A stretch of 64,000 nt of DNA from Saksenaea vasiformis B4078 (taxonomy: Eukaryota > Mucoromycota > Mucoromycetes > Mucorales > Saksenaeaceae): positions 124,001 through 188,000 of the forward strand of contig JNDT01001950.1 of assembly GCA_000697055.1 (NCBI GenBank). Reading direction: 5' to 3'. Shown piece by piece: positions 1-11,359 of this stretch. The position numbers and the translations under genes were made by a program. The notes under the pieces were generated by a model that was not told where the DNA came from, ran no database searches, and worked only from the letters and a program-made list of their open reading frames with translations. The stretch's first letter is position 1; every line of letters begins with the position of its first letter.

Positions 1-147
1 TTCGCTAGCATTCAGATCGTTTTTCTGCTGTGCCATTTGCAAAAGGCCTAGCATACGGGCATGGTTTTGATCATACTTGTCCTTAACAGGTTTCGTGGTT
101 GAACAGCCAGATCCAGTGAAGCAGCCTCCGCAAGTTTGACAACTCAT
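1..147 (-). CDS. N-terminal fragment of an unrecognised Cys-rich protein (cut by window edge)
   Basis: An ATG at 147-145 opens a frame that runs without a stop to the window edge (49 codons). The start is Cys/Gly-rich (MSCQTCGGC...), with five Cys in the first 15 residues, followed by a hydrophilic stretch with Lys, Gln and Met. I do not recognise the family. The Cys spacing could hold a metal or be a short motif of an otherwise soluble protein, but that is inference. The rest lies outside the window, so neither length nor exon structure can be judged. Confidence 0.35.
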   Translation of the reverse strand, partial: MSCQTCGGCFTGSGCSTTKPVKDKYDQNHARMLGLLQMAQQKNDLNASE

Positions 148-347
148 GTCTGAGAGAAGGTAGTTTGGGAGTCAACTGGACTGCAAGCTTTTTTGGAGCA
201 TGGTCCAATCAAAATTGAAATCCGGCCCTCGCACCGTGTGCTGTGATAAGAATGGGGTTTTTCTATCCCATGGTACAGATTAAAGGTTTATAAACAGCTT
301 TTTCTTTTACAAAACATATACAGATTGCCTATTTACATGAATCCTAT

Positions 348-1194
348 TTACGCTATCTGGATTGGATTCTCTTCGCTATCACTATCATAAGGAGTAAAGT
401 CTCCATCATACTCGACTGGAGTTTCACTAGGATCATCTTCCGGCGCTTGTACAAACGAAGGAAATCGAGCCGGCAGCTCCATTTCGCTCGCTAATTCCTC
501 TTTGAAAGTACCAGATGGAAGTGGCCGTAAATACTGTACCTCCCCTCCTCCTGCTCCTGCTCCTGCTCCTGCTCCTCCACCAGTCCGCATTTCATCCACA
601 GGGAGTTCCCGCTCTTCCTGCTCGTCGTCAACAATTTTTAGACGATTTGACTGCTGGTCTTTGCCGATTTCATTGTTATCGGCGGCCAAGACCTGACTCG
701 CCAGCGAACGAAGTACGCATGCCTCTTCCATAGTAATCTGCATTCCTCTCCATTTATACGCTTTTGGATCGTACGGGGGTAATACTTGCTCTATGCGGCG
801 TTTTATCTCGGCGTCATCCACGCCGCTCGTTGTTTGCACCACAAGGATGACGCTGTCCACGAAATTGACAACTGCTGCCAATGGGAGTGGTCCGATAAAG
901 GTCGTGGCATAGCTCACAAAATGATCGTATGGTATTAACGCCTCAGAGCTAAGAGAGTCCCCTTTACTCCACAACGGGGCGACATGAGCTGTTTGTATAC
1001 TGCCTTCATGTTTAGATCGTAACCCCGTCGTTGCTCGGGGACTCGCTTGACTTCGGTCAAGGTGAGCTGGCATTCATCGCCATGACAAAAGAAAAAGAAA
1101 AATAAACAACTTACTGCGTGCCAATGCGATCGGCCAGTGACATGGCCTCTGTTTCCGTTTTCTCCCCGGGAGCCTGAATGTCAGTGCTGTTCAT
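348..1194 (-). CDS. Unrecognised protein with Gly-Ala repeat and acidic C terminus
   Basis: Two exons: 1115-1194 (start MNSTDIQAPG) and 348-1050, joined by a GTAAGT donor at 1114 and a CGAAG acceptor. The frame is kept and gives 260 residues. An internal ATG at 1073 is open but would lose the first exon. Visible features: a hydrophobic middle (about residues 60-100, IGPLPLAAVV... VILVV), a Gly-Ala repeat encoded by a GCTCCT-type array at about 540-580, and a Glu/Asp-rich tail (DSDSEEN). No catalytic motif is visible and I do not recognise the family. The translation looks constrained outside the repeat, so a real gene is likely. It lies beside the partial gene at the window start, also minus strand, separated by 200 bp. 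Confidence 0.55.
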
Positions 1195-2670
1195 TTGGCT
1201 TTGAAAATGTTCCTCCTTGCCGATTATGCTTTTGCAAGGGAATTGCCCTTCGGACACACTGGACGAAAGTCACAGGTTTCCATCATCAGCCTGCCTTATC
1301 CCACGTAATTTACTGGAACCCAGTGGTGCACAGGGTGCACTGCAAAAGTGTCAGCGTGTATACTAAACATATGAGAGGCCTACCCTTTAACCGGTAACGC
1401 ACGGTTTTTAAATGTATTCAGTATAAAATTGACTGAGATATACGCTTTTCGGATACATGAATGACTGACAGAGAAACAACATGTTGACAACAAACCTGTA
1501 AAATAATTTAAAAAATGGTCAAATATATATGCGATTTACCTTTGTATCGCGCAGTATTATCTACGGAAATATAATGGAATAGCTGGCTGTGGAATAAAAA
1601 ATGAGAAAATACTTACCGGAAAACGTCGCCTTTCATTATCATCTCACACGATTTGCATCTGTAAAGAAGAGAAAAGTGAAAAGTATGTTTGAGCTTCAAT
1701 TCGATTCACCTTTTCATGGCTTTAACATCAGTTTATTTTCCCTGGATATAGTCTATGAATATGAATGATGTCAATGAAGGGTTATTATATGTGGCAAATA
1801 CTTCTCTTGATGAAACGGAGGTCATCATGGACAGGATACGGAAGAACAGTGGTTTCATTCTTCATCATGCTTATGCGCCCATTGACTGCAAATGATGCAT
1901 TAACTTATATTACATACTTTGAGAAATTAATCTTTGCCTTTTGAAAGTGACAGGAAGAAGGAAAGAAGCGCAGATATGCTCGGATATTTTTTTGTCCCAA
2001 AAAAAAGGGAGGTTTCAGACCATAAGCGTTGAAAGAGATACAGCAGGCGAAGTTGTTGATTTTTTCCTCTGATGCGTACTGACAAAAACATCCTAAAGTC
2101 TTATAACTTTATCAAATTTTGAGTCTTTAATTGATCTGCGATAAGGAACGTCCAGACAGACGTTTACGACGGCAAATGGAGGGAAAGAGATGTGCTAGCT
2201 AAACTAGGGAAGGGAGGCGACGAACGCTAGAGGACCTTTGAACGTTGACGGTGTACATCATTGGTGTATCATCGAGGATAAGCCATGAATTGAGTGTCCC
2301 AGAGGACAGGAGAGCTGGGATTCCCGAGGTGTCCTCTTCGTCCTATTGTTTGCTTTTAACATATCTCTCATGGATTTTAACGCTGAATTCCGCTGTCTAA
2401 GACGGTTTAAACAACCTACCTGTAAGATAAACCAAAATCTGCAGTTCCTAAAATTTGAGCACGATTTGGGGACAGGAGTTCCTTCGGACACACTGACAAC
2501 ATTCCTTCTTGGTGTGTCAGAAGGGAAATCCTTTGCAAGTTTTTAAGAGAAACCAACGGCTGAGTTGAGAAATAGGTGTCAAAACAGTCTAGAAGGCCAA
2601 AATCGGCTTGTAGTACCCGCTGAACTCACGGTATCCGTAGTGGATTATTGGATATTGTATGATACATCAT
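1195..2670. other. Gene-poor AT-rich stretch with candidate TIR element
   Basis: No convincing coding exon is seen; open frames are short and of random composition. A 14-bp motif CCCTTCGGACACAC at 1246-1259 recurs as CCTTCGGACACAC at 2481-2493 and inverted, with one mismatch, as GTGTGTCAGAAGGG at 2512-2525. It could mark the ends of a 1.28 kb inverted-repeat element, or only a local hairpin at 2481-2525. Confidence 0.4.
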
Positions 2671-2679
2671 TTTCACAAT

Positions 2680-3645
2680 TATATTAAGTATAGACAATGC
2701 GAGGAAGGAAATATGCATATAGTTCAACAATCTCTGCAAACCCAGATTAAGCATCTGTATCTGAATAGAGTGCACGCTCAGCAGTCTCAGTAATATAAAT
2801 GATAAAACAATAACATAAGTAAGAAGCATTTTTATGTTGCTCAGTTTGAATTTTGGTACCATTTCAAAGGTGTTACGCTCCCCACAAGTTTCGATAGCTG
2901 CCTTGCCTGCATCAGGCACTAATGTCACGAACACTTCTGACATGACTTGTCACGCTTCCAGTAGAGCGGCTTCTAACTGCTTTGATTTATGAGCCAAGTG
3001 TCTCTTTCTTGCCAGTCGGCGCCCCAACTCGTCCCAGAGATTCTCAATATAGATCTAAATCCGGACTCTACAGGCTCGACGGGCAAAATGGAGACACGAT
3101 GTTTGCTCTCCCAATTCCTTGTCTATTTACTCATATGGGTTGGATCTCCTTCTTCTGGGGAAGATAACCTTTTCATTTGTTCTTTCCTGATTTAGAGGAG
3201 CAGATTCTTGTTCAAAAGGCTGATACATTTATCACCACTGCTTGAATAGGCCCAGTTCTGCTTTGCATTAAAGCAGTCTCACACCATCACTAAACCCCAT
3301 CTTCTCCGAGAAAACACATTGTTTCTTCCGGTGTGCTGTTCCATAAACCCTTCTCCATCCTTGCGAAGAACGCGTTTTTTGCCATAATTACTCATAACAA
3401 GCAATCTGCATTCGTCAGACCAGATCACCTTTTCCCGTTGATCCCTTCGTTCAATGGACGTGCTGCTTTGCCCTGGACAGCCGTTTCTCTTACTCGGTAT
3501 TAGGTTTGCGTGGTATGTTTGAAATATATGTAAGTTACATACAAAAGCTTTATAATAGGGAAGAAGGGAAAAGTCTGAGACATCAAGCTATAGATTGCGG
3601 AGTTTGTTCACGTGCATGCACACTTCCTTCTTTGCAGTAGTAGTA
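2680..3645 (-). mobile_element. Decayed Tc1/mariner transposase, copy 1
   Basis: Read on the minus strand, pieces of a DDE transposase appear. At about 3430-3330 a continuous stretch includes VIWSDECRLL and GKKRVLRKDG, the region holding the first catalytic Asp of Tc1 transposases. At about 3080-2945 there are SPDL and IENLWDELGRRLARKRHL, the C-terminal signature of the family. In-frame stops and frameshifts separate the pieces, so the copy is dead. The DNA is clearly homologous to 37810-38750, which is in the same orientation. Terminal inverted repeats were not found by eye. Confidence 0.75.
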
Positions 3646-3685
3646 GAAAATACGTCCGCATTTTGATGCAATTGCATTAATATGA

Positions 3686-4297
3686 GTGATCGCCAATCTG
3701 AGAACAACCAGAGCAAGGAGGCTAGGAATATTTGCGAGGTGGATGACAATAGGTGCATTCAAAGTAGATATACGCGTTGTGCTACAATACGTCCATGCAA
3801 GGAAGAATGTGTATTACGATGTCTCGAACGCTGAGTTCGCTAGGAACGGTGACCCGTCCAAGAACAACATCAATGATTCAGCAAAGGTCATAACCGAAGG
3901 AAAATGTGTCATTGACCAGATCGCCAGAATCAACAGAATGACGCCGAAGCAGGCCAGAAAGCTGCGTGTTCTGAATCTACAAGTCCGTCGTCTGTTTGCG
4001 GTTTTTGTTTGCAGTACTTATAGATAACTTAGGTTATGAAAGGGATTTTATTTGGGATTCAGTCTGAACGACGCAATCTCAGGTTGGTCCCATGCTGAAG
4101 TTTCCCGACCGCAGTTGTCAAGATTCCCACAGTCTGTCCCGTACATATACTTGACGAAAGTAAGCATGCATTTAAAGGACTGTGCACGTTTCAATAATCT
4201 TCAAGATGGGCTAAACCGCGATATCAGTGGATACGGCGATCAATCTCCCGAAGTGGACAGAATATGCTTGAAGGAGACGTGGTTTGGGCCAAGATAG
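3686..4297 (+). pseudogene. Remnant of a dispersed coding repeat, unrecognised
   Basis: Two adjacent plus-strand frames (3686-4027 and 4052-4297) both look protein-like but are in different frames. The first has AKVITEGKCVIDQIARINRM followed by MTPKQARKLRVLNLQ. The second has FPQSVPYIYLTKVSMHLKDC and ends VDRICLKETWFGPR. They resemble one broken ORF of a transposon-type gene. I cannot name the family. The remnant directly follows Tc1 copy 1. Confidence 0.35.
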
Positions 4298-4299
4298 TC

Positions 4300-6050
4300 G
4301 TCCCCCTTCAAAGGTTCCCCCTCTCCTCAAAGCCTTCTTATCGCAATAAAGTCTCTTTCTATACCTTTATCTCTTAAACAAACGAAGATTACCTTCTGGT
4401 CGGGTAATATCGTAATTAATGCGTGAGGTTATAAAATGCAGCAAGCGTTTTGCTATTACTACTTCAACGGCAGTCAGCATCAATCTCACAACCCAAATGC
4501 TCAAATCACATGTACCGATCACCTTTATATTGCCAATTTCTAACCCGCTCATCCCAAAACCAAAGCAGTAGTTCAGGATCGCACCATAATGATTCTGCAA
4601 AGCTTAGTCACTCGATTTAGCTCCTCATGACTACACGATATTTGGAGGAGACAAGTGTGAAACGATCTCTGTGAATACAGGAATATTGGATTTTGAGGGG
4701 ACCTTTGCGTCAAGTCAAATAGTTTTTGTGAGGCGGAAAGTGATGCGTCTTTGCGCTGGTAAATAGGTTGTTTTGCGTTAATACAAGGAATACGGTACAA
4801 GAACAACTTACCATATGTGTCTATTTTGGTATGTCATGCGTAAAACTCAGTATTAATCAACACGACTGTATTCATTTAGCAGCCCCAAACGTGGAAAAAG
4901 TACCCAGCTAGAAAAAAGATATGACACATCTTTTTTGAAGGTACTACCCCACAAATCTGACGGAACGCCTTTGTCCATTTGGATCCGGGCATTAAGTAGC
5001 TTTTGGACTATGGTACCCCAGGTGGTTCGACTGGCTTCCTACTGGCGACAATTTTTGGGGCATTTACGGGCACGACATTCCCTACACAAACAAGGAAATT
5101 TACACACAACATTTTCATGCGTTATGGTTGGTGAGTGCCGTACGAGCATAGCTGTCATGTCGATCGCTTGAAAGTATTAACTCAAGAAACACTTTATTCT
5201 TCTATAAAAAAATGGCCAACTCATCAGTCCACAATACTAATCAAATAACTATCTCGTAGCATTAATAGGGAGATCTTTCGACAACGAACATTTATAGAGC
5301 TCCATTGGTGCATCAATGTGCCGTAAAGTAGTTGTAATCTTGTGACGGCGTTGAGGTTACCATGGAAGCCATCGCTGAGGCCAACGATGAGCTCGATGGT
5401 CCCTTGACAAACGATATAAGTGGTATCGCCAGTATCGCGCAGTATCTGACAAAGAACCGCTATCATTGACATTATGCTTCTTTCAGATAACAATCTTCTA
5501 ACCAATACGAGGTTACTACAACTGAAAGAGGGTCCAGTAGAATTGAGGATGTCTGCCATGTAAAAAGCGAAGCCTCTTTCATTCTCTTAATAATAATGAA
5601 GTTCTTCAGCTTCCGGAGCTCCTAGAGTCTAGCAGTTATCCGTTAATTGAACTTAGTGGGACTGACAGGTCATTTCTCCGGAGTTGCTATTGATGTGATG
5701 TATGAGACTAACAATGATAGGCGGGGCTATACGTCCAAGAAATCGAGATACGAAAGCTGTTCCACGCATTGCGCTCACAGGTGCAAATGGTTTACTTACG
5801 AGACTTACTCCCCTTTCTTCAAATCCCCGCCAATGCTGCACTTTTAATAACAAGAAACTGGTGAAAGGTTCGCATAAAGAGTTATCTTCTGTTCGCCTTC
5901 TGGTCCCCGTCGATTTGATGGGAAAACGAAGAGTACAAGTCACAAGCTTAGACACCGTTGGGCTCGCAATTCCCGTTTTTGGGGGAAACCAGGCCTTTCC
6001 CAATTCGCAACTTTTCCCACTTCACACAACTGTTAAAGTTACTTTCATAA
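4300..6050. other. No confident gene; upstream region of PEX4
   Basis: Several open frames of 60-130 codons occur on both strands, including overlapping frames at 5650-6080, but none shows a recognisable domain or splice-consistent extension. The last 300 bp probably contain the PEX4 promoter. Nothing else can be supported. Confidence 0.3.
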
Positions 6051-6054
6051 ACGA

Positions 6055-6648
<594 letters not shown>

Positions 6649-6886
6649 TTCATTTTATGTCACATACCATCCCTCTCACATACTTGACCATCCAGATATT
6701 ACGCACGCAACATATATACATATATCCACCTACACGTTTCTTTCCTCGTCCTCCTCCTCCCCTCTCACATTCTCTTTATCCGCTCTTTGTGCTTTTTCTC
6801 TTCTGATGCACACGATACGTGTGGTTTCTTTTCTCTAATGCTTTTTTTTTCCATACAAACAAATAAAAAGAATCCAACAATTTTTT

Positions 6887-8697
6887 TTAGTGAGCTGTAA
6901 AAGCAACGGGTTGTTTGCCGTTCATTTTACGGCGATTTTTTAACAGAGTAGCATGATCAAGGGAAAGCTCAAATTTCGCTGCCTTTTTGCTCTGAGGCTC
7001 TACATTGGGAGGCGGAGGAATGCCACGACGATATCGGGCTAGTTCAGCAGCCATGGCTTCATGTCCTCTGTGGATCGTCAACTTTGGATCATTCTCATAA
7101 GCTGTATCATCCTCTCCCATTCGATGACATGCATAAGTAATGTCCAGGATTTCCTTCAGTGTAGGCACCCCAGGTGAAAACACGTCTTTGCGATGAACCG
7201 GCTCATCGAGAGGCTCTGTCATGGATGGGGAGGGGGGTGGTACTTCCGGAGCGGATACAATGGTGGAGGATGACAACGGCGAAGGCACTGCCTCAACGGA
7301 CTCCTGAGTAACCCAAGGATGTGTCAAAAATTGCTCGCATGTATAGCGTTGATTTGGATCAACGCACAGTAAATTGGCAATTAGATCCTTGGCAGCATGT
7401 GACACCGGATCCCACCAGGGACTCAGGAACGCAAAGCGACCACGCGCCACTTTTTCTGTCAAAGCGTGAATCGACTCATCGTAAAATGGCGGAAATCCCG
7501 ACAAAATGGTGTAAAGAACGCAACCAATGGCCCACATATCCACCGCCTTGGAGTAGGTTTGGTCGCGCATGATTTCTGGTGCAGTGTAGCCCATGGTCCC
7601 ACAAGGTGTAGCTGTAGAATGGTCCCAGATGACCTTGGATAAACCAAAATCGGCCAGCTTGACTTTCCCAATTCCTCCGCCTCCTACGCCTGGAATGAAC
7701 TCTCCTTCATCGCGTTTCTTTGGTCCGTCACAAGGTCTCCGTTTTGGCGGTGTTTTGGAAGGCATCCAAGGAATTGGATCGTATAAAATGTTCTCTGGTT
7801 TGATGTCCCTACGTCCACACGTCCATCATTAATCTCTTTTTCTTTAGAAAAAAGTAACATGATGGGTCTTACCGATGCACAACACCGCATTCCTCGTGAA
7901 GATACCGGACCGCTTCCGCCACCTGAACCATAACATGCCGACTCAATGGCTCACTCAAATAGGTCAGATCGACTATCCGCTGGAAAAGCTCGCCACCTGT
8001 GCACAACTCAAGTACCAGAAAATAATGATCGGTGGTTTCGCAGAATTGAATCAGCTGGACAATGTGGGGATGTCTGATGCTGCACATGATCTGAACTTCC
8101 TTTAAGATATTGGATCGCTAAATAGGTGATTGTTTTGATGTTAGTGGGTACGCACTGACCCTTTGTATGATATCATCCTACCTCGATTGCCCTCGGTTTT
8201 CTTTTCATGCTCGGATGCAGATGCTTTTTGCCAACCTAAAATGATATACTTTAAAATCCACTGTAGTGGCTCTACAATCTTACTTGATCTGACTGTCGTT
8301 TATGTGCCATCTTTACCGCAACATATGTTTTTGTACTCTTTTGGCGTGCCTTGTATACCTCTGAGAACGCACCACTATAAAATATCGGTCAATGCTTTCC
8401 GAAGCAAGAAGCATGAACTCACTCTCCCAATTTCTTGACGAATTCGTAGCCTTCCAACACAGGAAACGTTCCTTGGTTACGCTGTTTGTCCTCTCCCGTT
8501 GAACGCGGACTTTCAGTGATTCGCTGCTTTTGTCCCCTCGGTAGCTTGACTTGGGAAGGTGGAATACGTTGTTTCGAATTTGCGTCGGAACATGATACGA
8601 CATGTATACTAGGTATCGGTTGTTGTTGTTGTTGTGGTTGTTTCTTTTGCTGCGTTTTTCTTCGTGATTGGAAAACTTGTTTAAGTCGTGCCAACAT
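6887..8697 (-). CDS. CAMK-family Ser/Thr kinase, Rck/Srk1 (MAPKAP-like) type
   Basis: Five exons (minus): 8423-8697, 8284-8374, 8182-8235, 7873-8117, 6887-7808, giving 528 residues with all phases consistent. The N-terminal 85 residues are basic and Gln-rich (KKQPQQQQQP). Kinase landmarks follow: Gly loop KLGDGAFSEVY, VAVKM Lys, HRDIKPEN, DFG in KLADFGLSKVIWD, activation segment CGTMGYTAPEI, then DMWAIGCVLYTILSGFPPFYD. The insert of about 35 residues between the catalytic loop and DFG, and the LTEKVARGRF...FLSPWWD segment, fit fungal Rck2/Srk1 kinases, which act below the stress MAPK Hog1/Sty1. That pathway role is inferred from the family. The start is the first ATG before the basic tail; a CT-rich leader precedes it. 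Confidence 0.8.
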
Positions 8698-8699
8698 TA

Positions 8700-9069
8700 T
8701 AATCGAAAAATAATAATAAGAGCAAGGTGTAACGTCTATAGAATAGAAGAAAAAAAAGTAATACCAAGAAACCACGAAACCAGCCCATATTTAATGTCCC
8801 AGCAAGGAAAAAAAAATAATAATGACTTTCGTCATCGTATCGATCAACCCATGACGCCATGTTAAAGGTCATCAACACACTAGATCTCTGCGGGTGATAG
8901 CCCTTCATATCGCATGAATAAATCAAGGACAGGCGTTCTTAATAACGTACATACAACCCACTTCCCTTTTAGTCCTTCAATGGAATGACCAAAAATTCTA
9001 TTATTTACAAGCAAAAAGGAAACGGCATGAATACCACTAGTAAAACAAGTTTGATAGGTAATAAACTAC
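8700..9069. other. Intergenic between kinase and PDB1
   Basis: AT-rich, with A-runs around 8740-8820. It holds the kinase promoter and the PDB1 3' end. No gene is seen. Confidence 0.4.
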
Positions 9070-10570
9070 TTAGGCACCAATCTTCTTGTCAAGCACATCT
9101 CTGACGGTCTTGACAATGACCTTGTCGTCAGGGAAGGCAAGGGCCTCGAGATTTGCCGCATAAGGAGTAGGGATGTCAGCACCAGCGACACGGACAAGGG
9201 GAGCATCAAGGTAATCAAAGGCAGAAGCTACGAAGATTACGGTTACATTTTCTCTTCTTTTTCAGGTGGCCAATTCTGCACATGACTTACATTCCATGAT
9301 CTGAGCAGCAATCTCGGAACCGACACCAAAGGAAGCCCATCCACCCTCAACGGTAATGATACGGTTGGTCTTCTTGATGGACTTGAAGATGGTCTCGGTA
9401 TCGAGGGGCTTGATGGATCTCAAGTTGATAACTTCGGCAGAGATACCGTTCTTGGCCAATTCCTCAGCAGCCTTCATGGAGAATCCAACGGAGCGGGAGT
9501 GGGACACAATGGTGATATCCTTACCCTCACGCTCAACTTTGGCCTTACCGATAGGCAAGATGAAGTCGGAAGAAAGAGCTTCCTTGGACATGGGGTACGA
9601 CACACCATATTCCAACTCGTTCTCAAGAACAACAACGGGGTTGGGGTCGCGGATAGCAGCCTTCAACAAACCCTTGGCATCCTCCGAGTTCCAAGGCGAA
9701 ACAACCTTCAAACCAGGGACGGATCCGTACCAGGCAGCAAAGCACTGGGAGTGCTGGGCAGCCACACCAGCAGCAGCACCATTGGGACCACGGAACACGA
9801 TAGGGCACTTGACAATACCGCCAGACATGTAGTGGGTCTTTGCGGCCGAGTTGACAATCTGATCAATAGCCTATATACAGAAAAAAGGAAAACAAAAATT
9901 TTAAGTTTTTTTTTCTCTGGGTCATCCTTGCTTGTTTACCTGCATGGCAAAGTTGAAGGTCATGAACTCGCAAATGGGCTTGAGACCACTGAAAGCCGAA
10001 CCGACGGCAATACCGGCAATACCCATTTCCGTGATAGGTGTATCAATCACACGCTTAGCACCGAATTTGTCCAAGAGGCCCTTGGTAACCTAACATAGAG
10101 TACATCCTATTAATCTAATCGTCGAATCTCCGACCGTATCTCCATGACTGCCGTCACCTATTTCACCCGAAAGAACCCCAACCTTTTTTCACTATTTTCC
10201 CGAGTCTTCCCAGAAAAGGATGCTTACTTTATAGGCACCATTGTATTGAGCGACCTCCTCACCAAGGATGTAGACCTTCTCATCGGCCAACATTTCTTCT
10301 TCCAAAGCCTGGTTCAATGCGTCACGGACAGTCATCTACAAAAAGAAAAATGATAAGTTTGGAATCAAGGTTTTTTTACTTTATTTTGATTTTTCCCAGA
10401 CGCCTTTTTTTTTTCCCTCCTCTGGTCTTTTTTCTTACCTCAACAGCATTGCCAGAGTTGAATCTCTTTTGAGCAAAAGCAGCAACGGCTGGCTTGGCCG
10501 AGACAGCAGTAGCACGTCTGGCAACGGAGGCGACGGGGGCGACACGTTGAAGCGTTGAGAGGAAGGTCAT
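9070..10570 (-). CDS. PDB1: Pyruvate dehydrogenase E1 component subunit beta, mitochondrial
   Basis: Beta subunit of the E1 heterotetramer that decarboxylates pyruvate with thiamine diphosphate in the mitochondrial matrix. Five exons: 10439-10570, 10228-10335, 9940-10089, 9291-9870, 9070-9227 (375 residues, all phases fit). Residues 1-35 form a typical presequence (Arg/Ala/Ser-rich, [13 protein letters not shown]). The mature part starts with [15 protein letters not shown], then [52 protein letters not shown] and [16 protein letters not shown], all E1-beta signatures. The C-terminal transketolase domain has [15 protein letters not shown]. Length matches the family. The start codon is at the head of the presequence with a purine/pyrimidine-rich leader at 10575-10625. 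Probably constitutive; no specific regulatory site is visible. Confidence 0.95.
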
Positions 10571-11136
10571 AGTATGTTGGGAAAGGAAAGAGAAAGAAAA
10601 ACAAGACAGGGAAAAGCGGAAAAAAAAAATTGGTGGTAAATCCAGAAGGAGTCACAAAAACATGTTTACAAATTTTAAGCTCCTCCAGGGCGCCCGGTTG
10701 TGCATTGCAAACAGAGAGGGAGACGATAGTCCCGCTATCATTTACATATATGAAAAGAAATGTACCTATTCTTCTGCTTGTTAACTATAAGATATTTGTT
10801 CACGTTTTCTGGAGTCTCGACCTGGACTTGTTTGACGAAATCCAATGTCAAGAAGAAAAAGACGCGCACAGAAGTCTCAGATCACTTCCACAACCGTTAT
10901 TCTATGTGGCACAAAACTTTCGTACGCGAAATCGGGAAGGCGTCTGACGTTTGTGCGTCCCGCAATCAAAATACCAACTTCTCCATATGAAAACAATGTA
11001 CGCTAGAGACAGTAAGTCATTTCACAGACACTCATAATTGCTTGATAATAGCGCATATTTGCAACCGGCAACCTCTCTATGAATGCTAATTAAGGCTAAC
11101 TTCTTGTTCTTTTTACAGAATGAACACGTAGTATTG

Positions 11137-11346
11137 CTACTCGATAATTTGGAGATCTCCGATAGGAATCTCTGTGCGTAAAGGCTTAATAGGGTTGAAG
11201 GCAGCTGGGCCTGTCAATAATTTATAATGGACGCGGAAAGACAGGTGTTCGACCATAGATAATTCGAATGCATATGTATCGAAGAGTTTCATGTATTCTT
11301 CATCGAATCGCTCAAGATTATTTTTTATCATTCCAAACCAAAACAA
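11137..11346 (-). other. Protein-like orphan ORF just 3' of SEC1
   Basis: A 69-codon frame ending YKLLTGPAAFNPIKPLRTEI... looks like a real protein end (balanced composition, no low complexity). It lies 14 bp beyond the SEC1 stop on the same strand, but no splice from the SEC1 last exon keeps its frame. It could be a relic exon, an alternative last exon or chance. I do not recognise it. Confidence 0.25.
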
Positions 11347-11359
11347 ATGAATCGCTGCT

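Noticed and set aside
502..733. Plus-strand Pro/Ala- and Leu-rich ORFs
   Set aside because: They are shadows of the Gly-Ala repeat in the minus-strand gene.
1137..1397. Plus-strand ORF of 86 codons opposite the first exon of the gene at 348-1194
   Set aside because: Overlaps the antisense of a splice-supported exon, and its composition is random.
9356..10098. Plus-strand ORFs of 158 and 199 codons
   Set aside because: They lie antisense to PDB1 exons, whose protein is unmistakable.
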